From the NCBI RefSeq assembly GCF_024295625.1, contig NZ_JANCOJ010000001.1:62001-126000 (forward strand): a stretch of DNA of 64,000 bases, written 5' to 3'. This document shows, piece after piece, positions 29,060 to 38,841 of this stretch. The stretch is from Streptococcus sp. CF8_St5-11. Its GTDB lineage: Bacteria > Bacillota > Bacilli > Lactobacillales > Streptococcaceae. The position numbers and the translations under genes are program-made. The notes under the pieces are model-generated. The model made no database searches, was not told the DNA's origin, and was given only the letters and a program-made list of their open reading frames with translations. How positions within the stretch are numbered: the stretch's first letter is position 1; each line of letters opens with the position of its first letter.

Positions 29060-29632
29060 TCAGTCCAATTCCTTCTCTAGTTCTTTTAGAAAGGTGATTA
29101 AAAATTGATGGCGACTTTCTGCCATTTGTTTGGCAGTCTCCGTGTTCATTTCATCTTTTAAGAGGAGCAACTTGTCGTGGAAATGTTGGACGGTATCAGT
29201 AAGGGGTCTCCCTTTGTGGCCACCATAGGAAAAAGTTCGCGCAATTCCTACAGCTCCTATCGCATCGAGCCGGTCTGCATCCTGGACAATCTTGCCTTCT
29301 AAGGTTTCTGGATGTTTACCGCGATTTTTGCTGAAAGAAACAGCATTGATTACCCGACAAATCTGCTCGATTTGGTTTTTAGGAGTACCGATCTCTTCTA
29401 GAAACTTACGAGCATTCGCATGATTCTCTGTTTGAAACAATTTATCATCATCAGCATCGTGAAGAAGAGCTGACAAGCCCACTATCTCCAGATCACATGG
29501 CCCTTCTGCTTGTGCGATTCTCATAGCATTAGTATAGACGCGGAGGGTATGCTCTACATCATGGCCATCCGCTCGATCAGCAAATAAGGTTTTCACATAC
29601 TGCTTAGCAGCAAGAATTCGTTCTTCCATCAT
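29060..29632 (-). CDS. HD-domain phosphohydrolase (YedJ-like)
   Basis: Metal-dependent phosphohydrolase of 190 residues; substrate unknown, probably a nucleotide. HD motifs are HDVEHTLRVY (His-Asp), LLHDADDD and VQDADRLDAIGAVGIAR. The start may be either of two adjacent ATGs. It is a single gene between the CPBP protease and the TetR regulator. Confidence 0.88.
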   Translation of the reverse strand: MMEERILAAKQYVKTLFADRADGHDVEHTLRVYTNAMRIAQAEGPCDLEIVGLSALLHDADDDKLFQTENHANARKFLEEIGTPKNQIEQICRVINAVSFSKNRGKHPETLEGKIVQDADRLDAIGAVGIARTFSYGGHKGRPLTDTVQHFHDKLLLLKDEMNTETAKQMAESRHQFLITFLKELEKELD

Positions 29633-29731
29633 CGTTCTTGTCCTTTGAATAATCTATGTATAGTTCTATCTATTCATTTGGGCTAGTTATGGAGAGGGGC
29701 AGTTTACTTTAAAACCACCTATCGGTGGTTC

Positions 29732-30301
29732 TTACTTCTTCTTTTGTGGGAAGAGAGGAAGGCCTAGGGTCGCGATTTTCTCAGCGGGAATCTTCATGCC
29801 ATCCTTGATCCATTTGGAGATGACAGAGACAATGGCTGAGCTCCAGAAGGAATTGAGGTAGCTGCCAGCGCCATTTGATGAGCTGCCATTTCGTTTTTCT
29901 AAAAAGTCATAGACTGCCTTGGTCAAGAGCCGTTCAAAATTGTAATCAATGGCCAGGCTGATAATCTTAGCTTCTTTCTTAACTTCCTTAAAAAGATAGA
30001 CCCAGACTTGGTAGAGATCTGTCTTGAGGTTGTAGCCATCTAAAGACTTGGTAATTTTTGCGATACTAGATTGAAAGATAGACTCAAGAATCTCTTCTTT
30101 TGATCCATAATTGCGGTAAAAGGCCGCGCGAGAGACCCCAGCACGCTGAACCAGCTCAGAGATGGTGATCTTTTTCAGATCTTTTTTCTCCAATAGTTGC
30201 AGGAGAGAGATTTCGATGGATTCTCGTGTAATCGCATTGTTTTCTTGGTTAAATCGTTTGAGATTTTCCAAGGATTTCTCGGATATTTTTCTTTCTGCCA
30301 T
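29732..30301 (-). CDS. TetR/AcrR family transcriptional regulator
   Basis: DNA-binding regulator of 189 residues. The N-terminal helix-turn-helix is KITISELVQRAGVSRAAFYR followed by NYGSKEEIL. The C-terminal ligand domain is not recognisable. It is transcribed away from the degV-like gene, whose promoter region it shares, so autoregulation or control of degV is possible but unproven. Confidence 0.88.
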   Translation of the reverse strand: MAERKISEKSLENLKRFNQENNAITRESIEISLLQLLEKKDLKKITISELVQRAGVSRAAFYRNYGSKEEILESIFQSSIAKITKSLDGYNLKTDLYQVWVYLFKEVKKEAKIISLAIDYNFERLLTKAVYDFLEKRNGSSSNGAGSYLNSFWSSAIVSVISKWIKDGMKIPAEKIATLGLPLFPQKKK

Positions 30302-30430
30302 AACATTTACTTTCTATCTGTCTCACCTGATGTTATCTGCTTGGATAGCATGGTACTTCATGATATAATTGTAAAAGAAGACAAACTACTTGTCAATGTA
30401 CATTTTTATACAATTATGAGGTATGAACTG

Positions 30431-31273
30431 ATGAAATGGAAAATTATTGCGGATTCAGGCTGTGACTACCGCTCTTTGGACAACCTGGCACCAGATACGG
30501 AGTTTGTCAGTGTCCCACTGACCATCCAAGTGGGAGAAACTATCTACACAGATGATGTCCAACTCAATATCGATCAGATGATGGAAGAGATGTATGCGAC
30601 TACGACTGCTTCTAAGTCTGCCTGTCCGAGTCCCGATGATTATATGAAGTCCTTTGAAGGAGCTGAAAATATCGTCGTTGTGACCATCACTGGAACCCTT
30701 TCAGGTAGCTACAATAGTGCTGAGGTGGCCAAGAAGATTTATCTAGAAGAGCATCCGAATACCAATATCCACGTCATTAATAGCTTGTCAGCTGGGGGTG
30801 AGGTGGACCTGATCGTTCGCAAGCTCAATCAGTTGGTCGCTGAAGGCCTCGATTTTGATCAAGTAGTCGATGTGATCACGACCTACCAGTCTAAGACGAA
30901 GTTGCTCTTTGTTTTGGCCAAGGTTGATAATCTGGTCAAAAATGGGCGTCTCAGCAAATTGATCGGGACTGTTGTCGGACTCCTCAATATCCGTATGGTC
31001 GGGGAAGCTAGTAAGACGGGTACCCTTGAGCTGCTTCAAAAAGCACGGGGCCAAAAGAAAGCGATCAAAGCTGCTTTTGATGAATTGATCAAGGCGGGTT
31101 ATGCTGGCGGTCATATCACCATCGCCCACCGCAACAATGAAATATTTATTGAGCAATTCTCTGCATTGGTTCGTGAAAAATTTGCCCATGCAATGATCGA
31201 AGTCCTTCCTACTTCTGGACTTTGTAGTTTCTACGCCGAAGAAGGCGGCCTCCTCATGGGGTATGAAATTTAA
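30431..31273 (+). CDS. DegV family fatty-acid-binding protein (FakB-like)
   Basis: Binds a fatty acid; DegV proteins that pair with FakA feed exogenous fatty acids into phospholipid synthesis. The 280 residues start MKWKIIADSGCDYRSL after GAGGT. Family segments are TVTGTLSGSYNSAEVA (as ITGTLSGSYNSA), INSLSAGGEVDL and NGRLSKLIGTVVGLLNIRM. The open frame back to 30197 crosses the TetR gene and is rejected. Confidence 0.9.
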   Translation: MKWKIIADSGCDYRSLDNLAPDTEFVSVPLTIQVGETIYTDDVQLNIDQMMEEMYATTTASKSACPSPDDYMKSFEGAENIVVVTITGTLSGSYNSAEVAKKIYLEEHPNTNIHVINSLSAGGEVDLIVRKLNQLVAEGLDFDQVVDVITTYQSKTKLLFVLAKVDNLVKNGRLSKLIGTVVGLLNIRMVGEASKTGTLELLQKARGQKKAIKAAFDELIKAGYAGGHITIAHRNNEIFIEQFSALVREKFAHAMIEVLPTSGLCSFYAEEGGLLMGYEI

Positions 31274-31286
31274 GTTACCACTAAAA

Positions 31287-31462
31287 AGAGGCTAGGACAA
31301 AAGTCCTAGCCTCTCATTTGTTTTTGGATTGTCGAGCAAGACGCAGTGGTTGAGTGGGCTCTACTACACTGATTTCATCAGCTTTACAGCCCTACTCAAC
31401 TGTGCGGAGGTGGGACGACGAAATTGAATTCTAACGAATGACCGATTTCTGTCCCACTCTCT
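31287..31462. repeat. Intergenic repeat family A, copy 4
   Basis: About 176 bases in the orientation of copy 1, between convergent degV and the ABC permease gene. It starts with the GAGGCTAGGACAAAAGTCC hairpin and ends GTCCCACTCTC plus a T-run. Compared with copy 1 it differs at only a few positions. Confidence 0.85.
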
Positions 31463-31466
31463 TTTT

Positions 31467-33113
31467 TTATTCTCCGATCTCTTGGTAGAGGGTACGGATT
31501 TTTTTGCGGTAAATGGTATAGCTGATCCCAGCTCCGATTAGCAGGATGACACTATAAAGGATCACAGCCAGCAGGGTGCTGACGGAATGATAGGTCCAAA
31601 TGAAGCTGACAATGATCAGGAGAAACATCACAAAGAGAAAGACAATCAAGAGGATAGACTGAAGAACTGCATTCCCACGATGACGGGTCATCAACTCTGT
31701 GATATTGGTCCAATTGGTGCTAAAGTTCTGAAAATCTTTGACATAGTCTCGGATGCAGATCGGAATGGTCGTTACAACCCAGATCAGTAACATGGCAAGG
31801 ATAGCCAAGGGATGGACGCCAAAATAGAGACAAACGCCAACTAGAAGAATGACAGGAAGGATGGATTGCACCAGATAGAGCAACCAAAACTTCATAAAGA
31901 GATAGCGTTTGAAATCAACAGGGAGGGATCTCAAGTATTCAAAGTTTTCGCGCTCTAGCGAAATACCGATACTGGTCAAGCCTCCAAAACTATTGAAAAC
32001 ACCGATCAAGATGGCAACAAGGGTCAGTGGTACCAGATACTGGGGTGTCAAGTAAGGACTGAGGCCTCCTATATTTTTTGATGCTCCTGCTGCTCCACTG
32101 AGGAGGAAAATATATGGCAGAATACTCATCATCAATAGGACTTGCACCATAAGGGTTCCATCGCTCAAGAGTCTGCGATGATACTGAATGACAAACTGTC
32201 TAAAGGAGTCTTTCTGGCCCACATGGATGGCTTTCACGCGCTCTTTGACGGTTTGGTTGGTCGCAACCGCAAGGGCTGCATCATAGAATTGTGGGATCAC
32301 GATTTTGCGAACCAGGCCGATCAAGACCAAAAGCACCGCTATCCAGCCCAGAAGGCCAAGGATCGCTCCACCATCAAAAGGATGGAGGATAAACTGATGA
32401 AAGGCTGTAAAAGGTGGAAATAGAATGGGAATATCCGCTCCACCCGACACCTCTACCCGATGGGTTTGGACTAGATTCAGATAGAGATAAGCTCCTAGGC
32501 TCAGAAGAGAACCAATTCCGACCATGATGTTGGAGACCAGGGTCGTGTGTTTTTTGAAAAAAAGGGTCTTAGTGATCAAATGAGCTAGTAAAATCGTCGC
32601 TAAAAAGAGAACGCCTAAGAGAATCACGGCACAAAAGAGGCCTAGCAGGATCCCTAACGGATTGAAGCCGCCTGCTTGGACAGGCAGGATCAAAAAATAG
32701 CTGATCAATGGAAGGATAGCCATGAGAAGGGTCAGGATGACCGAGATACTTTTTCCAGCAATGACTTCCGCATCTGAGAAAGCATAGGGCCGGTAAAACT
32801 GGAGGTCCTTGCTTTCATAAAAGACATTGTAAAAACTCATAAAGCCTTGGGAAATGGTCATCAAGGAAAAGAGGGCCACCATATTGACAAAGAAGGCTGG
32901 CTGATGGACAAAATCATAGATACTAAAGAGCAAGCCAAATATGAGGAAATAGACCAATCCTAAAAAGAGGTAGTTGAGCACCGATCTGCGGGCAACATTG
33001 AGTTTGACGTCCGGTTTTTTAGCCTGTTTGGCGCGTAATTTTGCGATCTGGGCCGGCTGACTAGCATAGATGATATTGACATTGACCAGCTGTTGGATGA
33101 TCTTAAGACGCAT
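31467..33113 (-). CDS. ABC transporter permease (exporter type, substrate unknown)
   Basis: Membrane subunit of 548 residues with about twelve hydrophobic segments in two halves, of the ABC-2-like type. The start at ATG 33113 follows GAAGG; the GTG at 33122 is less likely. It overlaps the ATPase gene by 11 bases, so the two form one transporter. Nothing in the sequence names the substrate. Confidence 0.82.
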   Translation of the reverse strand: MRLKIIQQLVNVNIIYASQPAQIAKLRAKQAKKPDVKLNVARRSVLNYLFLGLVYFLIFGLLFSIYDFVHQPAFFVNMVALFSLMTISQGFMSFYNVFYESKDLQFYRPYAFSDAEVIAGKSISVILTLLMAILPLISYFLILPVQAGGFNPLGILLGLFCAVILLGVLFLATILLAHLITKTLFFKKHTTLVSNIMVGIGSLLSLGAYLYLNLVQTHRVEVSGGADIPILFPPFTAFHQFILHPFDGGAILGLLGWIAVLLVLIGLVRKIVIPQFYDAALAVATNQTVKERVKAIHVGQKDSFRQFVIQYHRRLLSDGTLMVQVLLMMSILPYIFLLSGAAGASKNIGGLSPYLTPQYLVPLTLVAILIGVFNSFGGLTSIGISLERENFEYLRSLPVDFKRYLFMKFWLLYLVQSILPVILLVGVCLYFGVHPLAILAMLLIWVVTTIPICIRDYVKDFQNFSTNWTNITELMTRHRGNAVLQSILLIVFLFVMFLLIIVSFIWTYHSVSTLLAVILYSVILLIGAGISYTIYRKKIRTLYQEIGE

Positions 33114-33846
33114 GATCGCCACCTTCTTCCTTCCGCCCCGCTAGGCTGAGATAGATACTTTCCAGACTTTGTTCGGGATGTTGGCCCTTCAATTCCTCGA
33201 TCGTCCCATAGAAGATGAGATTACCTTTTTTGAGAATGGCGATCTTATCACAGAGTTGTTCGGCCACTTCTAATACGTGGGTAGAGAAAATAACCGTCTT
33301 GCCGCGATCCGCATGTTGGCGCATCATTTGTTTTAAATCGTAAGAAGCCTGTGGATCCAAACCGGTCATGGGTTCGTCCAAGACCCAGATATCTGGATCC
33401 GACAAGAGGGCTGCAATGACAAAGACCTTCTGGCGCATCCCATGTGAAAAGGATTCAATCACTTCATAGCGGTGGCTCTGAAAATCAAAGATCGTAAGAA
33501 GCTCTTCCAAGCGTTGATCACAGTCTTTCTGACTCATATCATAAGAGGTCGCAACCAACTCCCAGAATTCATTGGCTGTGAGGCGCAAGAAAAGATCTGG
33601 TGAATCCGCTACATAACCGATCTTCTTTTTGATCGCCAGCCGATGGCTATAGAGGTCCTGACCATCCACTTCAATTGATCCAGTAGTTGGGGTGATGACA
33701 CTGACCAGGCTCTTAATCGTCGTTGACTTTCCAGCTCCGTTGTGGCCAATCAAGCCGACAATTTGTCCATCTTCGATGGTCAGATCCAAGTGGTTGAGGG
33801 CAATGTGCCCATCGTAATCTTTGGTAACTCCGTGAAATGTAATCAT
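33103..33846 (-). CDS. ABC transporter ATP-binding protein
   Basis: ATPase of 247 residues partnering the permease at 31467-33113. It has Walker A GHNGAGKST (about 35-43), signature FSHGMRQK instead of the canonical LSGGQ, and Walker B WVLDEPMTGLD. The FSHGM form is common in ABC-2 exporters with this permease type. Substrate unknown. Confidence 0.88.
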   Translation of the reverse strand: MITFHGVTKDYDGHIALNHLDLTIEDGQIVGLIGHNGAGKSTTIKSLVSVITPTTGSIEVDGQDLYSHRLAIKKKIGYVADSPDLFLRLTANEFWELVATSYDMSQKDCDQRLEELLTIFDFQSHRYEVIESFSHGMRQKVFVIAALLSDPDIWVLDEPMTGLDPQASYDLKQMMRQHADRGKTVIFSTHVLEVAEQLCDKIAILKKGNLIFYGTIEELKGQHPEQSLESIYLSLAGRKEEGGDHAS

Positions 33847-33885
33847 GTTAACTCCCTAATGGATCCTCATTGGGACCGTTTTTTC

Positions 33886-35517
33886 TTATTCTGTTGATAA
33901 GCGATCATCGAAATGGTAGAGCAATTCTAGCAGATAGTTTGGAATGGTCTCTAAGAAGTCTTCTTTGTAGACCCGCTCTCCTCGCTTATGCAATTCTTTG
34001 CCCCAAGGGCCTAGATTGACCGCTGGAACCTGAATTTGGGCAATTTTTTCCAGATCCAGATCATAGACCTGGGCTGGTGTGGCTAGGCTATCCAAGACGA
34101 CTTGATAAGAGGCCACATCCTTTTCCAAGGCACAATAACTGGTGTCGTTAATCCCCATAAAGTATTCTTCGACTTTTAAGAGGTAACCTCTTGTGTCCAG
34201 ATACTCGCGGTAATCAGTGATGAGGGACACGATATTGAGATCGGTATTGTCCAAAAAGCGGCAGTTCATGGAAGGATAATAGGGGGGCGCAAAACCAATA
34301 ACCACCATGGGATCCTTATCTCCGAGAAACTCTAGGAGTCGCTGGATTTGCTGAATCGCAAGGCTCTGGTAGCTGGTCCCATTACGAAAATCGTGCTCCG
34401 CTTTTTTATTAGAAGCTTCTCTAAAGTCTTGGTAACCCTCTAAGTCTTGGCAACGTTCCTCTAGTTGTTGATAGGTGATGACTCTTGGCCTTGCAATAAT
34501 ATGTTCTTGGCCAGCCTGATCCTGCAAGTGCTCATACTTCTTGTAAAAGGCGTCCAAGGCCTCTTGACTAAGCTCATAGATTCGTTGCAAGAGCTCTTGC
34601 GGTGTTTTCTTCAAATGTAACACACTGAAATAACCAGCCGCATAGAGCACGGTCGATACATCGTACTGCTCCTTCAAATCTCTGAGATAGGACCAAGAAG
34701 GAAGGGGAGACGTTTCTCCCAACGCCTGATCTGCCAGATCGGGATGAAGATCTAGCTGGCTTGCAATGGCTACTAGGAGGGACAAGGCATTGATCCCTTT
34801 AAGGGGCTCCTTCATATGGGACAAGACACCTTGTGCCACAACGACCGGCATGAGTTTGCCGACTGTGCCAATGTGAAGGACCTTTTCTTTTCCTACCTCT
34901 GATTCAAAGGGTTCTGAATCCACTGCTAATACATAATTCAGATCAAACTTCTCCTGCAAATCTGTGAGGAGGCCCAAAGCTCCACGCATCCCACGTGAAT
35001 AGGATTCCTCATCTCCAACAGAGAGATAGAGCAGATTGACCTGACCTTCCACGGGATCTGCCGCATAGGCTTCCAGAACCCCCAATTGAAGGGCCAATGC
35101 TGCTTTCATATCGCAAGACCCTCTGCCAAATTTCCATTCCCCAGAAGCTAAATCTTCCTGCATATCAGGTCGACTGTCCAGTCTTTTCAAAGCTTCTGCT
35201 ACTTTATCAGAATCGAGCGCGATCTCTGCCAAATTTCCATAGTCTTCTAGATCAACTGTATCATGGTGGTGGAAAAGGATAACTGTTTTTTTCTTTCCCT
35301 TATCAACCAGGGCCCAATTGACCGACCGATGCAAGTGATCCTGTGGCACCTGATAGCGCCCAAAATGGTCCGGGTGTTCCTTGAAATAGGGGATTTGTCC
35401 AATCCGTTGATCCAGGTAGGCTTCGATTCCTTGCTCGGTCTCAGTATTGGTGAAGCTTGGAATCGCCAAGGCTTCGGAAAAAATCGTTTCGATGCTCTCT
35501 CTATTGGTGGTTTTCAC
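33886..35517 (-). CDS. M20 family peptidase, RocB-like
   Basis: Zinc-dependent hydrolase of 543 residues. Metal-site segments are FHHHDTVDLEDYGN, RGSCDMKAALALQ and SVGDEESYSRG. The length and extra segments resemble RocB (arginine utilisation) rather than short PepT or ArgE proteins. No signal peptide. It starts with GTG after GGAG. No arginine genes are nearby, so the substrate is open. Confidence 0.82.
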   Translation of the reverse strand: MKTTNRESIETIFSEALAIPSFTNTETEQGIEAYLDQRIGQIPYFKEHPDHFGRYQVPQDHLHRSVNWALVDKGKKKTVILFHHHDTVDLEDYGNLAEIALDSDKVAEALKRLDSRPDMQEDLASGEWKFGRGSCDMKAALALQLGVLEAYAADPVEGQVNLLYLSVGDEESYSRGMRGALGLLTDLQEKFDLNYVLAVDSEPFESEVGKEKVLHIGTVGKLMPVVVAQGVLSHMKEPLKGINALSLLVAIASQLDLHPDLADQALGETSPLPSWSYLRDLKEQYDVSTVLYAAGYFSVLHLKKTPQELLQRIYELSQEALDAFYKKYEHLQDQAGQEHIIARPRVITYQQLEERCQDLEGYQDFREASNKKAEHDFRNGTSYQSLAIQQIQRLLEFLGDKDPMVVIGFAPPYYPSMNCRFLDNTDLNIVSLITDYREYLDTRGYLLKVEEYFMGINDTSYCALEKDVASYQVVLDSLATPAQVYDLDLEKIAQIQVPAVNLGPWGKELHKRGERVYKEDFLETIPNYLLELLYHFDDRLSTE

Positions 35518-35540
35518 TTTCTCTCCATCCTTCTTTTCTA

Positions 35541-38500
35541 CTATTCATCTTTGTGAGCTTTGCCAAGTGACAAAAGGCTGGTGAGCATGAGTCCTAGGAA
35601 GCCAAAGAGAGTCCAAGAGCTTGTTGCTTGACCTGTTTTTGGAAGGCTTGGTTGGCTTGTCACTTCTATCTTATCTTTATCAGCTCTTTGAGCCAATTCT
35701 TGTGCAGTTTCTTCTTTTTGTTCCTTACGGAAGTCCATCGGATCTCGACCGTGGCTTGGTTTTTGAGGAATTTCAGAAGTAGCTGGATTGGTTGGCGTCA
35801 TTGGATTACTTGGAACAATTGGTTTTTCCGCTTGATCTACTGGACTTGGGTCTTGTTCAGGATCTACTTTTGGTTGAATGGTTGCAATTGGCAAGATCCG
35901 ATCTGCCAATGACGCATAGTCTGTATCTTTTTCACTTGGTTGATAACGGAACAAGAGAGATCGACTGTCTTCTACGATTGGAATCGTTGCAGAAATAGAA
36001 TCTGTCTTGAAGGTCACTTCATAAGGATCTGCAAAATAGATGTAATCTGGATCATAGGTGTGCAAACTCAAAACCAGTCGATGGCCTTTTTTCACTGTAT
36101 AGAGATTTGGTTGCAGATACATGGTGTAATCATGATATTCGTTTTCTTTCAGATCAATAGAATGACTAGAACTTGCTGAGTCATAGCGAGATGCTGGATT
36201 GGCCAGATTCATCCAACCACGCGCAATCACCACACTCTTAACCTTGTGGGTCTTGTAACGTTTGAGAGGCAAGGTTTCAAGGTTGCTACCATTCCAGTAG
36301 CCTGTCTCATCGATGGTTTCTTTTTCCAATGTGCGCGTGCTATAACCGTCTTTGTCATAGGTGATTTCTTCTTTGACCACATCAAAGTCTTCGTCTGAAA
36401 CATCCATCAGGGTCGCACTGACATGAGCATGGTTTTTGTCTCCCTTGACAAAAGCAGCGCTAAAATGCACAGGAATATGGCCTTTGATGGTGACATCTTG
36501 GTCGACGGTGGCTGCATAGGAAGCTGCCACTTCGGAAGAATGGAAGGCTGCATCTTGGTTACGTGTAGTCCAGTTATTTCCTGTACCATAGTAATCGCCA
36601 GTTACTGTCACATCCTCCCGTTTAGAGTAGATTCGAGCGGAGATGGCATTGTTGGTATCCCATTTATCAAAACGACGCCATTTACTTGGATCTAGATTGT
36701 CCTGAGCTGTTACTTGTGGAAGGTTTTCAATCCCATTTTCAATACCGTAGAGGTAATGGCTATACCAGAGATTCATCAGGTCATTAAAGGCTTGGCCTGC
36801 GACTTCTGTCCCTGACCAACGAGTAGATGGATAGATGTGATTGCCCTGGTGGAGCAAGACCTTGGCATCGATCCCCGCCTTTTTATAGGCTTCTAACATG
36901 AGTTCAAAATGTTTGGGTTTGACATTGTCATCATTGAGCCCTTGGATAATGAGAGGGGCCGCTTTCAGATTGGCTGCATTGAGCGTGTAGTCGCGTTTAG
37001 CATATTCTTCGTTGTAATTATGACCATCCTTGTGTTGGAGCTCATTGAGCTTGGTGATATAGGCTGCATAGTAATCCTTGACCTTGTCCCAATCTTCCTT
37101 GTCAAGGATACGACCAGAGGTATAGACAGATAACCAGGAAAGGTCATTGGAAGCTCCTGTATCAAGGGGAGAGCCTTGGCTGTTGAAATGGTCATACCAA
37201 CTAGCAATCCCTGCGGCTGGCACAATGGTCTTGAGCCCTTCAACCCCAGTGGACGCTACACCAAATGTCGTCGTACCTGCCCAAGACAAGCCTGTCATAG
37301 CGACATTGCCGTTGGACCAGTCTGCCTTAACTTCCTGGTTGCTAGTCTTATCAGAGTAGGCTTTGCGTTTGCCGTTGAGCCACTCCACGATATTCTTGTA
37401 TGCGGCCACTTCAAGATCAGAGCCGGTCGTATTGATCCCGTCTGATCCTTTTGAGCCCAAACCACTACTGGTCACCACTGCATAACCACGAACTAAGAAA
37501 TAATTGTACCAGTTGAGATTTTCGTAATCATAATGCGTATAATCTTCAGAGCTTTCACGTGGATTGACGTAGTACCAATCCTTTGGATCAGTTGCTTTGG
37601 CTACTTCTTCTGTCGTAACAGACTTGGTTGCTTGGCGTTTGGCAGGTTTTTCATAGAGCTTGGCCATATCGAATTTTCCACCTTCTTTGAGGCCAATTGC
37701 CTCTAAGGTACGCTCTTCTGTTGTTCCTGTTACATAAGGACTAGCTTCAAAAATGGTCGCAGCTTTATAGTCCCCATTGACAGCAGCTTTTGGCACCTGC
37801 ACGAAGGTCTTGACCAAGTCAGGCTTGCCATCTCCATCCGTATCATAATCAGTTTCCACATAGACAATATAGCGGACGATGTCACTCTTGTCATAGGAGT
37901 AATGCTCCGGATCGTCCCCTGGCGTAAATGGGAAAATAGGTTGTGCTTTGCCATTCAAAAAGAGAGGTGTCTTCTTGTCAGCTCGGTAAGCGGCACGGAG
38001 CTGTTTGGCTACATCAACCATCGAAGTGAGATTAGTGACTGGAGCAGAGCCCTCCACTCCTTCCTTGACCATCCCTAGGCTCTTGGCAAAAGCTAATCGG
38101 TCTTTATCAGTAGATCCGACTTGATTTTCCTTGGTAGAAGCCCAGTTCAATAGTTGATTGACTGCCTCCGTCACAGTGACTTCTTTTTCACGATCCTGAT
38201 CGGTTACAGTTGCACCAGTAATTTCAGCCAAGTCTCCTTGGGTTACTTTTGGAGCTGTGCTCACCTCTTGACTGCCAACGGTAGGCGTCGCAGGCGCAGG
38301 GCTTGGCTGATTGGCTAGAGTGGACTCAACAGTTGGGGCGCTCACTACCGCTGGACTTGACGCAGGTTCTTCATGTAGCTCAGTCGTCGGAGTAGTTGTC
38401 GGAGCGGTTGGCGAAGTGGTTGGTCTGTTAGTTTCTGAAACCTCTTCCACTTTTTCAGGATGTACGGTTTCTTTAGTGTCTCCTTGTGTTGAGGTCACTG

Positions 38501-38651
38501 TTTCAGTAACTTCAGGACTTGCCGTAGAAGGAGTAACCGTCTCCTCAGTAGTTGTGCTGCTTACTTGGTCTGCTTGCACATGCTGGGCGAGTACAGCAGG
38601 ACTAATCAGTAAACCTGCAACGAGTAGAGAAACAAGAGTTGTTTTTTTCAT
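35541..38651 (-). CDS. LPXTG-anchored X-prolyl dipeptidyl peptidase (surface PepX, paralogue 1)
   Basis: Serine peptidase of the S15 type that removes X-Pro dipeptides from peptide N-termini, here on the cell surface. The 1036 residues have a signal peptide (about 1-30), a Thr/Pro/Ser-rich region to about 140, the catalytic alpha/beta-hydrolase with GLSWAGTTTFG (Ser456), GLNDDNVKPKHFELM and HQGNHIYPS, a beta-sandwich domain, a Pro-rich spacer, and the anchor LPKTG followed by a hydrophobic span and KAHKDE. The start follows AAAGGAG. A second copy lies at 40907-43936. Confidence 0.93.
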   Translation of the reverse strand: MKKTTLVSLLVAGLLISPAVLAQHVQADQVSSTTTEETVTPSTASPEVTETVTSTQGDTKETVHPEKVEEVSETNRPTTSPTAPTTTPTTELHEEPASSPAVVSAPTVESTLANQPSPAPATPTVGSQEVSTAPKVTQGDLAEITGATVTDQDREKEVTVTEAVNQLLNWASTKENQVGSTDKDRLAFAKSLGMVKEGVEGSAPVTNLTSMVDVAKQLRAAYRADKKTPLFLNGKAQPIFPFTPGDDPEHYSYDKSDIVRYIVYVETDYDTDGDGKPDLVKTFVQVPKAAVNGDYKAATIFEASPYVTGTTEERTLEAIGLKEGGKFDMAKLYEKPAKRQATKSVTTEEVAKATDPKDWYYVNPRESSEDYTHYDYENLNWYNYFLVRGYAVVTSSGLGSKGSDGINTTGSDLEVAAYKNIVEWLNGKRKAYSDKTSNQEVKADWSNGNVAMTGLSWAGTTTFGVASTGVEGLKTIVPAAGIASWYDHFNSQGSPLDTGASNDLSWLSVYTSGRILDKEDWDKVKDYYAAYITKLNELQHKDGHNYNEEYAKRDYTLNAANLKAAPLIIQGLNDDNVKPKHFELMLEAYKKAGIDAKVLLHQGNHIYPSTRWSGTEVAGQAFNDLMNLWYSHYLYGIENGIENLPQVTAQDNLDPSKWRRFDKWDTNNAISARIYSKREDVTVTGDYYGTGNNWTTRNQDAAFHSSEVAASYAATVDQDVTIKGHIPVHFSAAFVKGDKNHAHVSATLMDVSDEDFDVVKEEITYDKDGYSTRTLEKETIDETGYWNGSNLETLPLKRYKTHKVKSVVIARGWMNLANPASRYDSASSSHSIDLKENEYHDYTMYLQPNLYTVKKGHRLVLSLHTYDPDYIYFADPYEVTFKTDSISATIPIVEDSRSLLFRYQPSEKDTDYASLADRILPIATIQPKVDPEQDPSPVDQAEKPIVPSNPMTPTNPATSEIPQKPSHGRDPMDFRKEQKEETAQELAQRADKDKIEVTSQPSLPKTGQATSSWTLFGFLGLMLTSLLSLGKAHKDE

Positions 38652-38772
38652 AAAATGGTCTCCTTTCACCATTTTCAAAGTCAGTCCTAGCGGAGCCTGA
38701 CTCTATTATGTTATATTCTCACTTCATTTCTTTCATGTATGCGATTTCTTTTCTATAAAAGGCTTGCTTCCA

Positions 38773-38811
38773 GCGCAAACGTTTGTCGCATCCAACTATT
38801 TTTGGTAAAAT
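38773..38811 (+). promoter_or_regulatory. Amylase promoter with cre-like palindrome
   Basis: Palindrome GCGCAAACGTTTGTCGC (38773-38789) overlaps a -35 candidate TTGTCG (38783-38788), with a 17-base spacer to -10 TAAAAT (38806-38811). The CAAACGTTTG core could bind CcpA or a LacI-type maltose regulator. Confidence 0.6.
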
Positions 38812-38841
38812 AGGGACATTCACATGAAAGAAGAAATAACG